Source of the DNA: Limnohabitans sp.
Lineage (GTDB): Bacteria; Pseudomonadota; Gammaproteobacteria; Burkholderiales; Burkholderiaceae_C
DNA: 51,425 nt
NCBI RefSeq assembly: GCF_030158565.1
Contig: NZ_JAOASQ010000037.1
Location: 1 to 51,425 of the forward strand
Direction: 5' to 3'
A program made the position numbers and the translations under genes. Shown here in pieces: positions 41,670-51,375 of the stretch. Numbering within the stretch: position 1 is the stretch's first letter; every line of letters begins with the position of its first letter. Below the pieces are notes generated by a model. That model saw only the letters and a program-made list of their open reading frames with translations, was not told the DNA's origin and did no database searches.

Positions 41670-43526
41670 TCAACCCAGCAGCGACAAATCGCGCACAGCG
41701 CCCTTGTCGGCCGAGGTGGCCAGCAAGGCATAGGCCTTCAATGCCGCTGAAATTTTGCGTGGGCGTGGCAAGGCTGGCTTCCAGCCCAGCTTGTCTTGCT
41801 CCACACGGCGCTTGGCCAGCTCCTCGTCGCTCACCAGCACGTTGATCGAACGGTTAGGGATGTCGATGCGGATGCGGTCGCCATTGCGCACCAAACCGAT
41901 GGTGCCACCCGCTGCTGCTTCGGGCGAGCAGTGGCCAATCGACAAGCCCGAAGTACCACCTGAGAAACGACCGTCGGTCAGCAAGGCGCAGGCTTTGCCC
42001 AGGCCTTTGGATTTGATGTAGCTCGTGGGGTACAGCATTTCCTGCATGCCGGGGCCGCCTTTGGGGCCTTCGTAGCGCACGACCACGATGTCGCCCGCCT
42101 TGACCTTGTCGCTCAGGATGTTCTCCACGGCTTCGTCTTGCGACTCGACCACGTGGGCCGGGCCTTCAAACACCAGCAGGCTGTCGTCCACGCCTGCGGT
42201 CTTCACCACACAGCCGTCCAGCGCGATGTTGCCGCGCAGCACGGCCAAGCCACCTTCCTTATTGAAGGCGTGCTCAATGGAGCGGATGCAGCCTTCGGCG
42301 CGGTCGGTGTCCAGGCTTGGCCAACGGGTGTTCTGGCTGAAAGCCACTTGCGATGGGATGCCTGCAGGGCCAGCCATGTAAAAGTGCTTGACCGCATCCG
42401 ACGGGTTACGGGCGATGTCCCACTGGTCCAGCGCGTCTTTCATGGTCTTGGCGTGCACGGTGGGCACGTCGGTGTGCAGACGGCCTGCGCGGTCCAACTC
42501 GCCCAGAATGCCCATGATGCCGCCAGCGCGGTGCACGTCTTCGATGTGGTACTTGTTGGTGTTGGGCGCGACCTTGCACAGCTGGGGCACGATCTTCGAC
42601 ATGCGGTCGATGTCGGCCATGGTGAATTCAATCTCGGCTTCCTGGGCAATCGCCAGCAGGTGCAAGATGGTGTTGGTCGAGCCGCCCATGGCGATGTCGA
42701 GCGCGATCGCGTTTTCAAAGGCCTTGAAGCCCATGGAACGGGGCAGCAAGGTGTCATCGCCCTGCTCGTAGTAGCGCTTGGCCATGTCCACGATGGTGCG
42801 ACCGGCTTGCTTGAACAGCTGCTCGCGGTCAGCGTGTGTGGCCACCACGGTGCCGTTGCCGGGCAAGGCCAGGCCCAAGGCCTCGGCCAGACAGTTCATC
42901 GAGTTGGCGGTGAACATGCCGGAGCAGGAACCGCAGGTCGGGCAAGCCGAACGTTCGATTTCGGCCAGGTCGGCATCGCTCACCTTGTCGTCGGCCGCCA
43001 TCACCATGGCGTCGATCAGGTCGAGCTTTTTGAACTCCATGACTTGCGTCTGGGGGTTGGCCAGGCGCACCTTGCCCGCTTCCATGGGGCCGCCGGACAC
43101 AAAAATGACCGGGATGTTCAGGCGCATGGCGGCCATCAGCATGCCGGGGGTGATCTTGTCGCAGTTGGAGATGCAGACGATCGCGTCAGCACAGTGCGCG
43201 TTGACCATGTACTCAACCGAGTCGGCAATGATGTCCCGGCTGGGCAGCGAATACAGCATGCCGTCGTGGCCCATGGCAATGCCGTCGTCCACGGCAATCG
43301 TGTTGAATTCCTTGGCCACGCCGCCAGCGGCTTCAATCTCGCGGGCCACCAGCTGGCCCAGGTCTTTCAGGTGCACGTGGCCGGGCACGAACTGGGTGAA
43401 GGAGTTGGCGATGGCGATGATCGGCTTGCTGAAGTCATCGTCCTTCATGCCCGTGGCGCGCCACAGGGAACGGGCACCCGCCATGTTGCGGCCAGCGGTG
43501 GATGTTTTTGAGCGGTAAGCGGGCAT
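41670..43526 (-). CDS. ilvD: Dihydroxy-acid dehydratase
   Basis: A 618-residue Fe-S dehydratase of valine, isoleucine and pantothenate synthesis. Cluster-ligand Cys are in [11 protein letters not shown] and [19 protein letters not shown]. Other landmarks are [33 protein letters not shown] and the C-terminal [14 protein letters not shown] with the catalytic Ser region. Full length for the family. It is divergent from the cytochrome c gene. Confidence 0.97.
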   Translation of the reverse strand: MPAYRSKTSTAGRNMAGARSLWRATGMKDDDFSKPIIAIANSFTQFVPGHVHLKDLGQLVAREIEAAGGVAKEFNTIAVDDGIAMGHDGMLYSLPSRDIIADSVEYMVNAHCADAIVCISNCDKITPGMLMAAMRLNIPVIFVSGGPMEAGKVRLANPQTQVMEFKKLDLIDAMVMAADDKVSDADLAEIERSACPTCGSCSGMFTANSMNCLAEALGLALPGNGTVVATHADREQLFKQAGRTIVDMAKRYYEQGDDTLLPRSMGFKAFENAIALDIAMGGSTNTILHLLAIAQEAEIEFTMADIDRMSKIVPQLCKVAPNTNKYHIEDVHRAGGIMGILGELDRAGRLHTDVPTVHAKTMKDALDQWDIARNPSDAVKHFYMAGPAGIPSQVAFSQNTRWPSLDTDRAEGCIRSIEHAFNKEGGLAVLRGNIALDGCVVKTAGVDDSLLVFEGPAHVVESQDEAVENILSDKVKAGDIVVVRYEGPKGGPGMQEMLYPTSYIKSKGLGKACALLTDGRFSGGTSGLSIGHCSPEAAAGGTIGLVRNGDRIRIDIPNRSINVLVSDEELAKRRVEQDKLGWKPALPRPRKISAALKAYALLATSADKGAVRDLSLLG

Positions 43527-43716
43527 TCAAGGCTCCTGTCGGAAATACATGAAAAAAGTCATCGGATTATGGCCCAGCACAAGCATGCGCTGGTCACGCA
43601 AGACAAAGACTCAGTCACCTGTAAGTCAATCACCCCAAAATCCGGATCCAGCTACACTCGCAGCCAAGAGCTCCTTGGGCTCGCCCCCCGATCCTTTTAA
43701 CCCACAAGGTACCGAC

Positions 43717-44022
43717 ATGAAAAAATTCGTTCTTGCCCTGGCCATGACCGCTGCCGCCGCAGCCCCTGCTTTTGCTGACCTGGCATTGGCCACCTCCAAA
43801 AACTGCATGGCTTGCCATGCAGTTGACAAAAAACTGGTGGGCCCCAGCTACAAAGATGTGGCCGCCAAGTACAAAGCTGACAAGTCGGCTGTCGACAAGC
43901 TCGCCACCAAAATCGTCAAAGGCGGTTCGGGCGTTTGGGGTGCAGTGCCCATGCCAGCCAACCCTCAGGTGAATGAAGCGGAAGCCAAAAAATTGGCCGC
44001 TTGGGTCTTGAGCGCCAAGTAA
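43717..44022 (+). CDS. Small periplasmic class I cytochrome c (c551/c552 type)
   Basis: A 101-residue secreted cytochrome c. The signal peptide (MKKFVLALAMTAAAAAPAFA) is followed by haem site CMACH (30-34), the LVGPSYKDVAAKY segment and axial Met79 in GAVPMPANPQV. It is an electron carrier of the c551 type and may feed the cbb3 oxidase. The ATG at 43717 starts the signal peptide; an open frame from 43549 is not supported. Confidence 0.93.
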   Translation: MKKFVLALAMTAAAAAPAFADLALATSKNCMACHAVDKKLVGPSYKDVAAKYKADKSAVDKLATKIVKGGSGVWGAVPMPANPQVNEAEAKKLAAWVLSAK

Positions 44023-44050
44023 TTAGCCCACCGTTGGCTTTGGCCTCATC

Positions 44051-44081
44051 AAAAAAACCCGCTGAAAACAGCGGGTTTTTT
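44051..44081 (+). terminator. Rho-independent terminator after the cytochrome c gene
   Basis: ACCCGCTG-AAAA-CAGCGGGT stem flanked by an A-run and a T-run. Confidence 0.93.
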
Positions 44082-44125
44082 GTTTTTGGGAACTCACACG
44101 CTGTGGGTCCCCATGCCCGATCAGA

Positions 44126-44533
44126 TCAAAGGCCGATGGCTGCGATACCGGCTTTGGCAATCTGGGCGTCTTCATTGGACTTGACCCCGCTCACGCCCAC
44201 TGCGCCAAGACAAGCGCCGTCTTTCATGATCGGCACGCCACCTTCGAGCATGCCTTCCACGGCAGGAGCCGACAGGAAGGAGTAACGACCGCCGTTGATG
44301 ACGTCTTCATACACTTTGCTTTCGCGCTGACCCAGCGCTGCTGTGTGAGCCTTGGCTGGCGCAATGTGCGAAGAAATGGGAGGCGCACCGTTCAGGCGCT
44401 GGAAGTGCAAAAGGTGGCCGCCCGCATCGACGATGGCAATGCTGACGTTCCAATTGTTTTTCTGGGCTTCGGCTTGAGCGGCTGCGGCAATGGCTTGCAC
44501 GTCGGACAGTTCGAGAACGGATTGTGTTTTCAT
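44126..44533 (-). CDS. GlcG/HbpS (DUF336) family protein
   Basis: A 135-residue protein of the GlcG/HbpS family: NWNVSIAIVDAGGHLLHFQR, SSHIAPAKAHTAALGQRES, FLSAPAVEGMLEGGVPIMKD and GAVGVSGVKSNEDAQIAKAG. HbpS binds haem and the glycolate-cluster member GlcG is of unknown role; no signal peptide is visible here. The ATG at 44533 begins MKTQSVLELSDVQ. The 44534-44716 gap to the divergent yccA-like gene holds their promoters but I cannot place them. Confidence 0.88.
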   Translation of the reverse strand: MKTQSVLELSDVQAIAAAAQAEAQKNNWNVSIAIVDAGGHLLHFQRLNGAPPISSHIAPAKAHTAALGQRESKVYEDVINGGRYSFLSAPAVEGMLEGGVPIMKDGACLGAVGVSGVKSNEDAQIAKAGIAAIGL

Positions 44534-44716
44534 GATGTGTTTGAAAGGGAAAAAACAAATGGCAAGCATACACGGGCTCACCTGCACGAATTGCACACTT
44601 GAGCGCAAAAGTGCTTCACCCGGATAACCCCATTCCTTCGCGGATATTGCCAGCTTGCGACTGGCCCACCCTACAATGTAATGGCCCTGAATGCAGGGTT
44701 TGAACAGGAGACACAC

Positions 44717-45409
44717 ATGAGCGACCTTCGCACACTGAACACCACCGACTGGGGCCACAACAGTGCCGCCACACGCAACCGCGTGTTACGCAACACCTAC
44801 TGGCTGCTGGCCCTGAGCCTCTTGCCCACCGTTTTGGGCGCCTGGCTGGGCGTGGCCACCGGTATCACCGCCACACTGACAGGTGGTTTGGGCTTGATCG
44901 TGTTTCTGGCTGGGGCCTTTGGCTTTATGTTCGCTATCGAGAAAACCAAGAACTCTGCCGCTGGCGTGCCTGTGCTGCTGGGCTTTACGTTCTTCATGGG
45001 CTTGATGCTCTCGCGCATGATCGCCATGGTGCTGGGCTTTAAAAACGGCTCTGACCTGATCATGACCGCGTTTGCGGGCACCGCCGGGGTGTTCTTCGTC
45101 ATGGCCAGCCTGGCCAGTACCATCAAGCGTGACCTGTCGGGCATGGGCAAATGGTTGATGGTCGGCGCTTTGGCCATCATGATCGGCGGCATCATCAACG
45201 TGTTCGTCGGCTCCAGCGTGGGCATGATGGTGATCTCGGTCATGGCCATTGGCATCTTCAGCGCCTACATGCTGTACGACCTCAAGCAGATCGTTGACGG
45301 CGGCGAGACCAACTACATCAGCGCCACCCTGGCCCTGTACCTGGACATCTTGAACGTGTTCCAGAGCCTGCTGGCCCTCTTGGGCATCATGGGCGGCGAG
45401 CGCGACTGA
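44717..45409 (+). CDS. Bax inhibitor-1 (YccA/YbhL-like) membrane protein
   Basis: A 230-residue protein with seven likely membrane helices and the BI-1 family motifs NTYWLLALSLLPTVLGAWLG, AGTAGVFFVMASLAS and YDLKQIVDGGETNYISATLA with the C-terminal LALYLDILNVFQSLLALLG. Bacterial members such as YccA modulate FtsH or ion leak; the role here is not established. AGGAG lies six bases before the ATG at 44717. Confidence 0.92.
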   Translation: MSDLRTLNTTDWGHNSAATRNRVLRNTYWLLALSLLPTVLGAWLGVATGITATLTGGLGLIVFLAGAFGFMFAIEKTKNSAAGVPVLLGFTFFMGLMLSRMIAMVLGFKNGSDLIMTAFAGTAGVFFVMASLASTIKRDLSGMGKWLMVGALAIMIGGIINVFVGSSVGMMVISVMAIGIFSAYMLYDLKQIVDGGETNYISATLALYLDILNVFQSLLALLGIMGGERD

Positions 45410-45427
45410 ACACCCTTCCCGCACAGC

Positions 45428-45454
45428 AAAAAGGCTCCCAAGGGAGCCTTTTTT
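45428..45454 (+). terminator. Bidirectional rho-independent terminator
   Basis: AAAAAGGCTCCC and GGGAGCCTTTTTT form a stem with a 2-base loop and T-runs on both strands, between yccA-like and the convergent rlmD. Confidence 0.93.
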
Positions 45455-45472
45455 CATGGTTCGTCGCCAGCC

Positions 45473-46900
45473 TCACGCCAGCTCGAACACCGCCATGCTC
45501 TCCACGTGCGCCGTGTGGGCAAACATGTTGATGACGCCTGCGCTCACGCAGCGGTAACCCGCGCGGTGCACCAGCAAGCCAGCGTCGCGCGCCAAGGTGG
45601 CTGGGTTGCAGCTGACATACACGATGCGCTTGGGCGGGGTCCAGCCTTGGCGCAGTTCTTGGTTCTCGTGCAGCTCGGCCAGGGCTTTGGACAAAGCGAA
45701 TGCACCCTCTCGCGGTGGGTCCACCAGCCATTTGTCGGCCGTGCCATCGGCGACCAGCATCTCAGGCGTCATCTCGAACAGGTTGCGCGCCACAAAACTC
45801 GTGGGGGCCAGAGGCTGCCCTTCAGGTCGATCGGCCTGGTTGCGGGCGTAGTTGTCGCGCGAGCGGGCCACCAAGGTCTCTGCGCCCTCGATGCCCAGCA
45901 CCTCGGCTGCCTGCGTGGCAATCGGCAAGGTGAAGTTGCCCAAACCGCAAAACCAGTCGATCACGCGTTCGTTCTTTTGCGCTTGCAACAAACGCAGCGC
46001 ACGGGCCACCAGCACGCGGTTGATGAAAGGGTTGACCTGAGTGAAATCGGTGGGGCGGAACGGCATGGTGATGCCAAAGTCGGGCAAGCCGTAGCTCAGC
46101 TGTGGGCCGCCCGTCTCGAGCAAATGCACCGTGTCCGGCCCTTTGGGCTGCAGCCACCATTGCACCTGGTGCTGCTCGCCAAAGGCGCGCAGTTTGGCCA
46201 GATCACCCTCGCTCAAAGGCTCCAGGTGGCGCAGGACCATGGCGGTGACCTCATCACCGCAGGCCAGCTCGATCTGGGGCAAGGTTTCACGGGCTTCCAT
46301 TTGAGCGATCAGGGCACGCAGGGGCATCAACATGGCGCTGACATGGGGCGGCAAAATGCGGCAGACCTTCATGTCGGCAATGTAGCGGCTCTTGCGCTCG
46401 TGGAAACCAATCAGGACTTCGCCCTTCTTGATCACATAGCGCACCGACATGCGGGCGCGGTAGCGGTAGCCCCATGTGGGCCCTTCGATCGGACGCAGCA
46501 TGGTGTCGGCTTTGACTTTGCCCAGGTGCCAGAGGTTGTCTTCGAGCACGCGCTGCTTGATGGCCACTTGCGCAGAAGCCTCCAGATGTTGCATCTTGCA
46601 GCCGCCACAAGCGCCACTGTGCAAACCAAAATGCGGGCAACCAGGCGTGACACGCTGGGAGGATTCCGAGTGGATCTCGGTGACGGTGCCCTGCTCCCAG
46701 TTGTTCTTTTTGCGACCGACCTGGACAGAGACCACTTCAAAAGGCAAGGCGCCTTCGATGAAAACCACTTTGCCGTCAGGGCGGCGGGCGATGCCTTGGG
46801 CATCCATGTCCAGAGAGCCGACGCGCAACCAGCCTTCGGGCAAATCGTCGCTGTTGGGGGCTTCGTGTTGGGGGATGGAGAGTTCTTGTTTTTCGCTCAT
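45473..46900 (-). CDS. rlmD: 23S rRNA (uracil-1939-C5)-methyltransferase
   Basis: A 475-residue RumA/RlmD. It has an N-terminal TRAM domain, Fe-S Cys in [16 protein letters not shown], and a C-terminal SAM methyltransferase with [26 protein letters not shown] and the catalytic Cys in [13 protein letters not shown]. It methylates U1939 of 23S rRNA. In many betaproteobacteria rlmD follows rpoS; here the exonuclease gene precedes it. Confidence 0.95.
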   Translation of the reverse strand: MSEKQELSIPQHEAPNSDDLPEGWLRVGSLDMDAQGIARRPDGKVVFIEGALPFEVVSVQVGRKKNNWEQGTVTEIHSESSQRVTPGCPHFGLHSGACGGCKMQHLEASAQVAIKQRVLEDNLWHLGKVKADTMLRPIEGPTWGYRYRARMSVRYVIKKGEVLIGFHERKSRYIADMKVCRILPPHVSAMLMPLRALIAQMEARETLPQIELACGDEVTAMVLRHLEPLSEGDLAKLRAFGEQHQVQWWLQPKGPDTVHLLETGGPQLSYGLPDFGITMPFRPTDFTQVNPFINRVLVARALRLLQAQKNERVIDWFCGLGNFTLPIATQAAEVLGIEGAETLVARSRDNYARNQADRPEGQPLAPTSFVARNLFEMTPEMLVADGTADKWLVDPPREGAFALSKALAELHENQELRQGWTPPKRIVYVSCNPATLARDAGLLVHRAGYRCVSAGVINMFAHTAHVESMAVFELA

Positions 46901-46932
46901 GCCCCGATTGTCTCATTGGGCCAGGCGCAAAT

Positions 46933-47730
46933 TCAGACCCAGGCCTGCAGGTATTCCTGCCAATGCGGCTCTTGGCCCGCCAAGGCGGCCACATTGTCTT
47001 TGACGAACTGGATTTCCTGCATGTATTCGGCCTCGGTCAGGCCGCCGCGCATTTTTTGAAAGCGGCAATACAGCAAATAGGTGTTCATCACATCGGTTTC
47101 GCAGTAACGGCGCACGTCTTCGGTTTGACCCGCCAGAAACTGCTCGTAGACTTGCGAGCCGTCCATGCCCAGCTTGCCCGGGAAACCGCACAATTTGGCC
47201 ATCGCGTCCATGGGCGCGTTGTTGCGCGGGGTGTACTTGGCCAGCAAGTCCATGAGGTCCAGATGGCGCATGTGGTAACGCGAAATGTAGTTGTTCCACT
47301 TGAACTCGCGGTCGCTGCCATGCGTGCCCTCGCCCAAGTCCCAGTACTTGTCGGCCACCACCCCATGCTGCAAGCCACGGTAATGCAGCACCGGCAGGTC
47401 AAAGCCACTGCCGTTCCAGCTCACCAGTTGCGGCTCGTGTTTTTCGATGACGTTGAAGAAGGTCTGAACGATGCGGCCTTCGCTTTGGCCATCGCGGTCC
47501 ACAAAGGAATGGACGCGCAAGCCCTCGGCATTGCGAAAAACACAGCTGATCGCCAGCACTTTTTGCAGGTACAGGGGCATGAAATCGCTTTGCCCCTGGG
47601 CTGCGCGTTCGGCCTTCCACTGGGCATGCACCTGGGCATCGGTCAGCTCGGGCGATGCGCCATTCAGACGCCGCCAGCCGGCCATGTCGGGAATGGTCTC
47701 AATGTCAAAGACCAGGACAGGCCAAGCCAT
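46933..47730 (-). CDS. Predicted 3'-5' exonuclease (PolB-like DEDD family)
   Basis: A 265-residue protein with DEDD exonuclease motifs: Asp9 and Glu11 in VFDIETIPD, the second motif in LVSWNGSGFDLPVLHYR, and the third in YCETDVMNTYLLYCRF. This is the family described as 3'-5' exonuclease related to the PolB exonuclease domain. No polymerase domain is present. It probably trims DNA or RNA ends in the cytosol. It starts nine bases after the nlpD stop. Confidence 0.9.
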   Translation of the reverse strand: MAWPVLVFDIETIPDMAGWRRLNGASPELTDAQVHAQWKAERAAQGQSDFMPLYLQKVLAISCVFRNAEGLRVHSFVDRDGQSEGRIVQTFFNVIEKHEPQLVSWNGSGFDLPVLHYRGLQHGVVADKYWDLGEGTHGSDREFKWNNYISRYHMRHLDLMDLLAKYTPRNNAPMDAMAKLCGFPGKLGMDGSQVYEQFLAGQTEDVRRYCETDVMNTYLLYCRFQKMRGGLTEAEYMQEIQFVKDNVAALAGQEPHWQEYLQAWV

Positions 47731-47739
47731 GCAGGACTT

Positions 47740-48588
47740 TCAGCGGGCGGGCAAAAACTTGGCCGGATCGACTGGCTTACCCTGACGGCGCACCTCGAAG
47801 TGCAGCTTGACACGGTCGGCATCGGTGTTGCCCATCTCGGCGATCTTTTCGCCCTTGCGCACTTTCTGGTCTTCTTTGACCAGCAGTTTCTGGTTATGGG
47901 CGTAGGCCGTCAAGAAGGTGTTGTTGTGCTTCAAGATGATCAAGTTGCCATAGCCACGCAGACCTGAACCGGCGTAAACCACTTGACCATCTGCGGATGC
48001 CATCACGGCATCACCGGCCTTGCCCGCAATGTCCAGCCCTTTGTTCTTTGAATCGTCAAAGCCACCAATCAATGTGCCATTCGAGGGCCAGATGAAACCC
48101 AAGCCCTCGTCGGCAACCACCGATGCAGCGGACGGATTGACAGGCGCAGGCTTGGCGGATGGGGTGGCCGCTGGCATTTCTGCGCTCGAAGTGACGGGCC
48201 GAACCACGACGCCCGAAGCTTCGACAGCCGCGCCCGGGGGCGCAACCCGCAAAACCTGCCCCACCTCGATCACATCGGGATTGCTCAGGTTGTTCCAGCG
48301 CGCCAAATCGCGCCTGGACTGACCGTGCTCCAAACCGATGCGGGTCAGGGTCTCGCCGCGTTGAACGGTGTAATAGCCCGGTTTGCCCGCATTTTCTGCA
48401 CCGGGCAAAACCTTGGCAGGGGCCGCAGGCGCATCGACAACGCCGGTGCCCGTTCGCGAACTGGCGATGCGGTCTTCGACGGGCGCCATGACACGGGGGG
48501 CTGAAGAGCAGCCCACCAATACAGCGGCACCGATCGTCAATGCAAAAAAGGATGAGATGCGTTGAAGTTCAATCATGAATTCTTTCAT
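47740..48588 (-). CDS. nlpD: NlpD-like lipoprotein with LysM and M23 peptidase domains
   Basis: A 282-residue outer-membrane lipoprotein. Lipobox LVGC places the lipid on Cys27. A LysM domain follows (GYYTVQRGETLTRIGLEHGQ and NPDVIEVGQVLRV), then a C-terminal LytM/M23 domain (FIWPSNGTLIGGFDDSKNKG, YAGSGLRGYGNLIILKHNN, VKLHFEVRRQG). The catalytic HxxxD is replaced by GGFDDS, so it is probably an amidase activator rather than a peptidase. A start at 48576 is also possible. It begins directly after the pcm stop. Confidence 0.9.
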   Translation of the reverse strand: MKEFMIELQRISSFFALTIGAAVLVGCSSAPRVMAPVEDRIASSRTGTGVVDAPAAPAKVLPGAENAGKPGYYTVQRGETLTRIGLEHGQSRRDLARWNNLSNPDVIEVGQVLRVAPPGAAVEASGVVVRPVTSSAEMPAATPSAKPAPVNPSAASVVADEGLGFIWPSNGTLIGGFDDSKNKGLDIAGKAGDAVMASADGQVVYAGSGLRGYGNLIILKHNNTFLTAYAHNQKLLVKEDQKVRKGEKIAEMGNTDADRVKLHFEVRRQGKPVDPAKFLPAR

Positions 48589-49425
48589 TTAAGCAACGCC
48601 GGATTTTAGAGGCACAAAATGCACGGCCTCCAACACCTGGCGATCAAATCCTTCGGCGGTCCGAAGAATCACCACCAAAGCCTGATGGCCTGCCGGTGTG
48701 ATCGTCGGCGCCACCAATCGCCCACCAACAGCCAACTGGTCCAGCCAAGCCTGGGGCACGGATTCACCGCCAGCCGCCGAGATGATGCCTGCGTATGGCC
48801 CGCCTTTGGGGTAGCCCAGCATGCCATCGCCAAAAATCAAATGGACATTGTGCAAGCGCAAAGGACGCAGATTCTCTCGCGATTTTTCGTGCAAGCCACG
48901 CAGGCGCTCAAGGCTGTAAACCTCTGTGGCCACATGGCTGAGCACCGCAGCCTGGTAGCCGCACCCTGTGCCGATTTCCAGAATGCGGCCCAATTTGCCC
49001 GAAATGCCCTCACGCATCAACTCGATCATGCGGGCCACCACATTGGGCTTGGAGATGGTCTGCCCTAAGCCAATCGGCAAACTGGTGTCTTCATAGGCTT
49101 GCACTGCCAAGGCGGTTTCCACAAAACGGTGGCGCTCCACCAAGCCCATGGCCTGCAGCACCATCGGGTCTTGCAAACCCTGAGCGGCCAAGTTGCTGAC
49201 CATGCGGGCACGCAAAGGGCCATAATCCATGCCCATGCCCAAGCCCGAGCGCAAAGGCGCCGATCGTTGCGCAGGTGAAGTGCCTGCCACAGCCTTGCTG
49301 GGCACAGGCTTAGGCGTGGGCATGGCCACAGGTCTTTGAGTGCCCACAAGGGGCGCCGGGGTACGGGTAGTGCGTGGTGCCCCAAGTGCGGGCAATTTGG
49401 CAGGGAAACCGGGGCGCTGACTCAT
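48589..49425 (-). CDS. pcm: Protein-L-isoaspartate O-methyltransferase with an N-terminal extension
   Basis: A 278-residue Pcm that methylates damaged L-isoaspartyl residues for repair. The catalytic domain shows FVETALAVQAYEDTSLPIGL, the SAM motif EIGTGCGYQAAVLS, VYSLERLRGLHEKSRE and GDGMLGYPKGGPYAGIIS. Residues ~1-65 form a Pro/Ala/Arg-rich extension absent from E. coli Pcm (208 residues). The ATG at 49425 overlaps the surE stop by four bases. Confidence 0.94.
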   Translation of the reverse strand: MSQRPGFPAKLPALGAPRTTRTPAPLVGTQRPVAMPTPKPVPSKAVAGTSPAQRSAPLRSGLGMGMDYGPLRARMVSNLAAQGLQDPMVLQAMGLVERHRFVETALAVQAYEDTSLPIGLGQTISKPNVVARMIELMREGISGKLGRILEIGTGCGYQAAVLSHVATEVYSLERLRGLHEKSRENLRPLRLHNVHLIFGDGMLGYPKGGPYAGIISAAGGESVPQAWLDQLAVGGRLVAPTITPAGHQALVVILRTAEGFDRQVLEAVHFVPLKSGVA

Positions 49426-50192
49426 GCAGGCTCCGTCACATGTAAACGTTCAAATGCACGCGACCACAGGTCGAGCGACTGGTGTTCGGTCAAATCCACC
49501 TTCAGCGGCGTGACCACCATGTGCCCCAGTTTGGCCGCGTGAAAGTCCGTGCCTTCGCTGTCGTCCATCGCAGGCCCTGCGTTGCCGATCCAGTACATGG
49601 TCTGGCCACGGGGGTCCACCTGCGTGATCACAGGCTCTGCCGAGTGGCGGCGCCCCAAACGGCACAACTGAGGTGCACGGATCTGCTCCAGTGGCAAATT
49701 CGGGATGTTCACATTCAACAACCAAGGCTGTGCATGGAGCAAGTCACCCGACTGCATTTGGGCGATCAGCTGTTTGATCTTTTGCGCCGCAGCATCCACA
49801 TGGGCCCAGCCTTTTTCCATTTGCGATACCGCGATGGCCGGGATGCCGAACAGATAGCCCTCCATCGCCGCGCCCACGGTACCCGAATACAAGGTGTCAT
49901 CGCCCATGTTGGCACCGTTGTTGATGCCGGAGACCACCAGATCAGGTCGGTAGCCGAGCAAACCCGTCAAAGCAATGTGCACGCAATCGGCGGGGGTGCC
50001 GTTGACATAACGAAAACCATTGTCAGCGCGGTTCACATACAACGGGGTGTGCAAAGTCAGAGCGTTCGATTTGGCGCTGTTGTTGTGCTCGGGCGCGACC
50101 ACCTCCACATCGGCGATGGTTTTGAGCGCTTCATAAAGCGCCACGATCCCCTCTGCGCGAAAGCCATCGTCGTTCGAGATGAGAATTTTCAT
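49422..50192 (-). CDS. surE: 5'/3'-nucleotidase SurE
   Basis: A 256-residue metal-dependent survival-protein phosphatase: MKILISNDDGFRAEGI with the metal Asp pair, APEHNNSAKSNALTL with the catalytic Ser, and SGINNGANMGDDTLYSGTV with the metal Asn. The ATG at 50192 is the family start; the longer open frame to 50417 is not conserved. First gene of surE-pcm-nlpD. Confidence 0.96.
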   Translation of the reverse strand: MKILISNDDGFRAEGIVALYEALKTIADVEVVAPEHNNSAKSNALTLHTPLYVNRADNGFRYVNGTPADCVHIALTGLLGYRPDLVVSGINNGANMGDDTLYSGTVGAAMEGYLFGIPAIAVSQMEKGWAHVDAAAQKIKQLIAQMQSGDLLHAQPWLLNVNIPNLPLEQIRAPQLCRLGRRHSAEPVITQVDPRGQTMYWIGNAGPAMDDSEGTDFHAAKLGHMVVTPLKVDLTEHQSLDLWSRAFERLHVTEPA

Positions 50193-50346
50193 GTGGGGTT
50201 CCAGTGTGGACTCCGATTGTAGAGGGCCCTCCTTCGGCGGATGTGACAAAACGCAGCGAAATCCCGGTCGCTCGGGGGACATAAATTCAGCAGCGCCATC
50301 CCTACCATCGTCCGCAGTCCAAAACACACACCTCAGGAGACATTGA

Positions 50347-51321
50347 ATGCACGCATGGCTTTGCGAAAACCCCATTGGCGTTGACGCGCTGACCTGGAAA
50401 GAGCTGCCCACCCCCACACCCTCGGCGGGTCAGGTACTGCTCAAAATTGAGGCGGCCAGCCTCAACTTTCCAGACCTCTTGATCGTTCAAAACAAGTACC
50501 AGATGAAGCCCGAGCTGCCTTTCGTGCCGGGTTCTGAATACGCGGGCGTTGTCGAAGCCGTGGGCGAAGGCGTCACCCACCTGAAAGTCGGCCAATCAGT
50601 GGCATGCCTGTCGGGCACCGGCGGATTTGGCACCCACACCCTGGCACCCGCCAAGCTGTGCATGCCGCTGCCCGCGGGCTTTCCAGCCGTCGATGCGGCC
50701 GCGTTCATCATGACCTACGCCACCTCGCACCATGCGCTGGTGGATCGCGCCGCCCTCAAAGCCGGAGAAACCGTGCTGGTATTGGGCGCTGCAGGCGGTG
50801 TTGGCACAGCGGCCATCCAAATCGCCAAAGCGATGGGGGCCAAAGTGATCGCGGCCGCATCGACCGATGAAAAATGCGCTTTGTGCAAAACCTTGGGCGC
50901 AGACGCCACCATCAACTACAGCACCGAAAACCTGCGCGAAGCCCTCAAGACCTTGACCGAAGGCAAAGGGCCCGATGTGATTTACGACCCGGTGGGCGGC
51001 GAGTTTGCAGAACCGGCTTTCCGCTCCATCGCTTGGCGCGGCCGTTATCTGGTGGTGGGCTTTGCAGGTGGCCCTATTCCAACCCTGCCCCTGAATTTGC
51101 CTTTGCTCAAAGGCGCTTCTTTGGTGGGTGTGTTCTGGGGCGACTTCGCCCGCCGCGAACCCCATGCCAATGCCGCCATGATGGCCGAGCTGGCCCAGTG
51201 GTACGGCCAAGGCAAGATCAAACCCGTGATTGACAGCACCATGCCCATGGCCGACCTGAAGGCAGCCTATGCCCACATGGGTTCACGTGGCGTGAAGGGC
51301 AAGCTGGTGATGGTCAACTGA
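50347..51321 (+). CDS. NADPH:quinone oxidoreductase-like (zinc-free MDR family)
   Basis: A 324-residue medium-chain reductase without the zinc Cys set: SLNFPDLLIVQNKYQMKPEL, FVPGSEYAGVVEAVGEGV, the nucleotide-binding VLVLGAAGGVGTAAIQIAK and YDPVGGEFAEPAFRSIAWRG. It would reduce quinones or enoyl-type substrates with NADPH. The exact substrate is unknown. An AGGAGA site precedes the ATG. It diverges from surE across ~150 bases that probably hold both promoters. Confidence 0.9.
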   Translation: MHAWLCENPIGVDALTWKELPTPTPSAGQVLLKIEAASLNFPDLLIVQNKYQMKPELPFVPGSEYAGVVEAVGEGVTHLKVGQSVACLSGTGGFGTHTLAPAKLCMPLPAGFPAVDAAAFIMTYATSHHALVDRAALKAGETVLVLGAAGGVGTAAIQIAKAMGAKVIAAASTDEKCALCKTLGADATINYSTENLREALKTLTEGKGPDVIYDPVGGEFAEPAFRSIAWRGRYLVVGFAGGPIPTLPLNLPLLKGASLVGVFWGDFARREPHANAAMMAELAQWYGQGKIKPVIDSTMPMADLKAAYAHMGSRGVKGKLVMVN

Positions 51322-51341
51322 TCCTCGCCAACCCAAGAAAA

Positions 51342-51366
51342 AAGCCCTTGCATTGCTGCAAGGGCT
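51342..51366 (+). terminator. Rho-independent terminator after the quinone oxidoreductase gene
   Basis: AAGCCCTTGCA and TGCAAGGGCTT form an 11-bp stem with a 3-base loop. A-rich and weak T-rich flanks allow function on either strand, so it may also end the tRNA-His transcript. Confidence 0.85.
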
Positions 51367-51375
51367 TGATTTACT

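Noticed and set aside
44534..44716. Possible small gene or RNA between the GlcG-like and YccA-like genes.
   Set aside because: No open frame with a ribosome site and no stable fold that I could support; it is probably just the divergent promoters.
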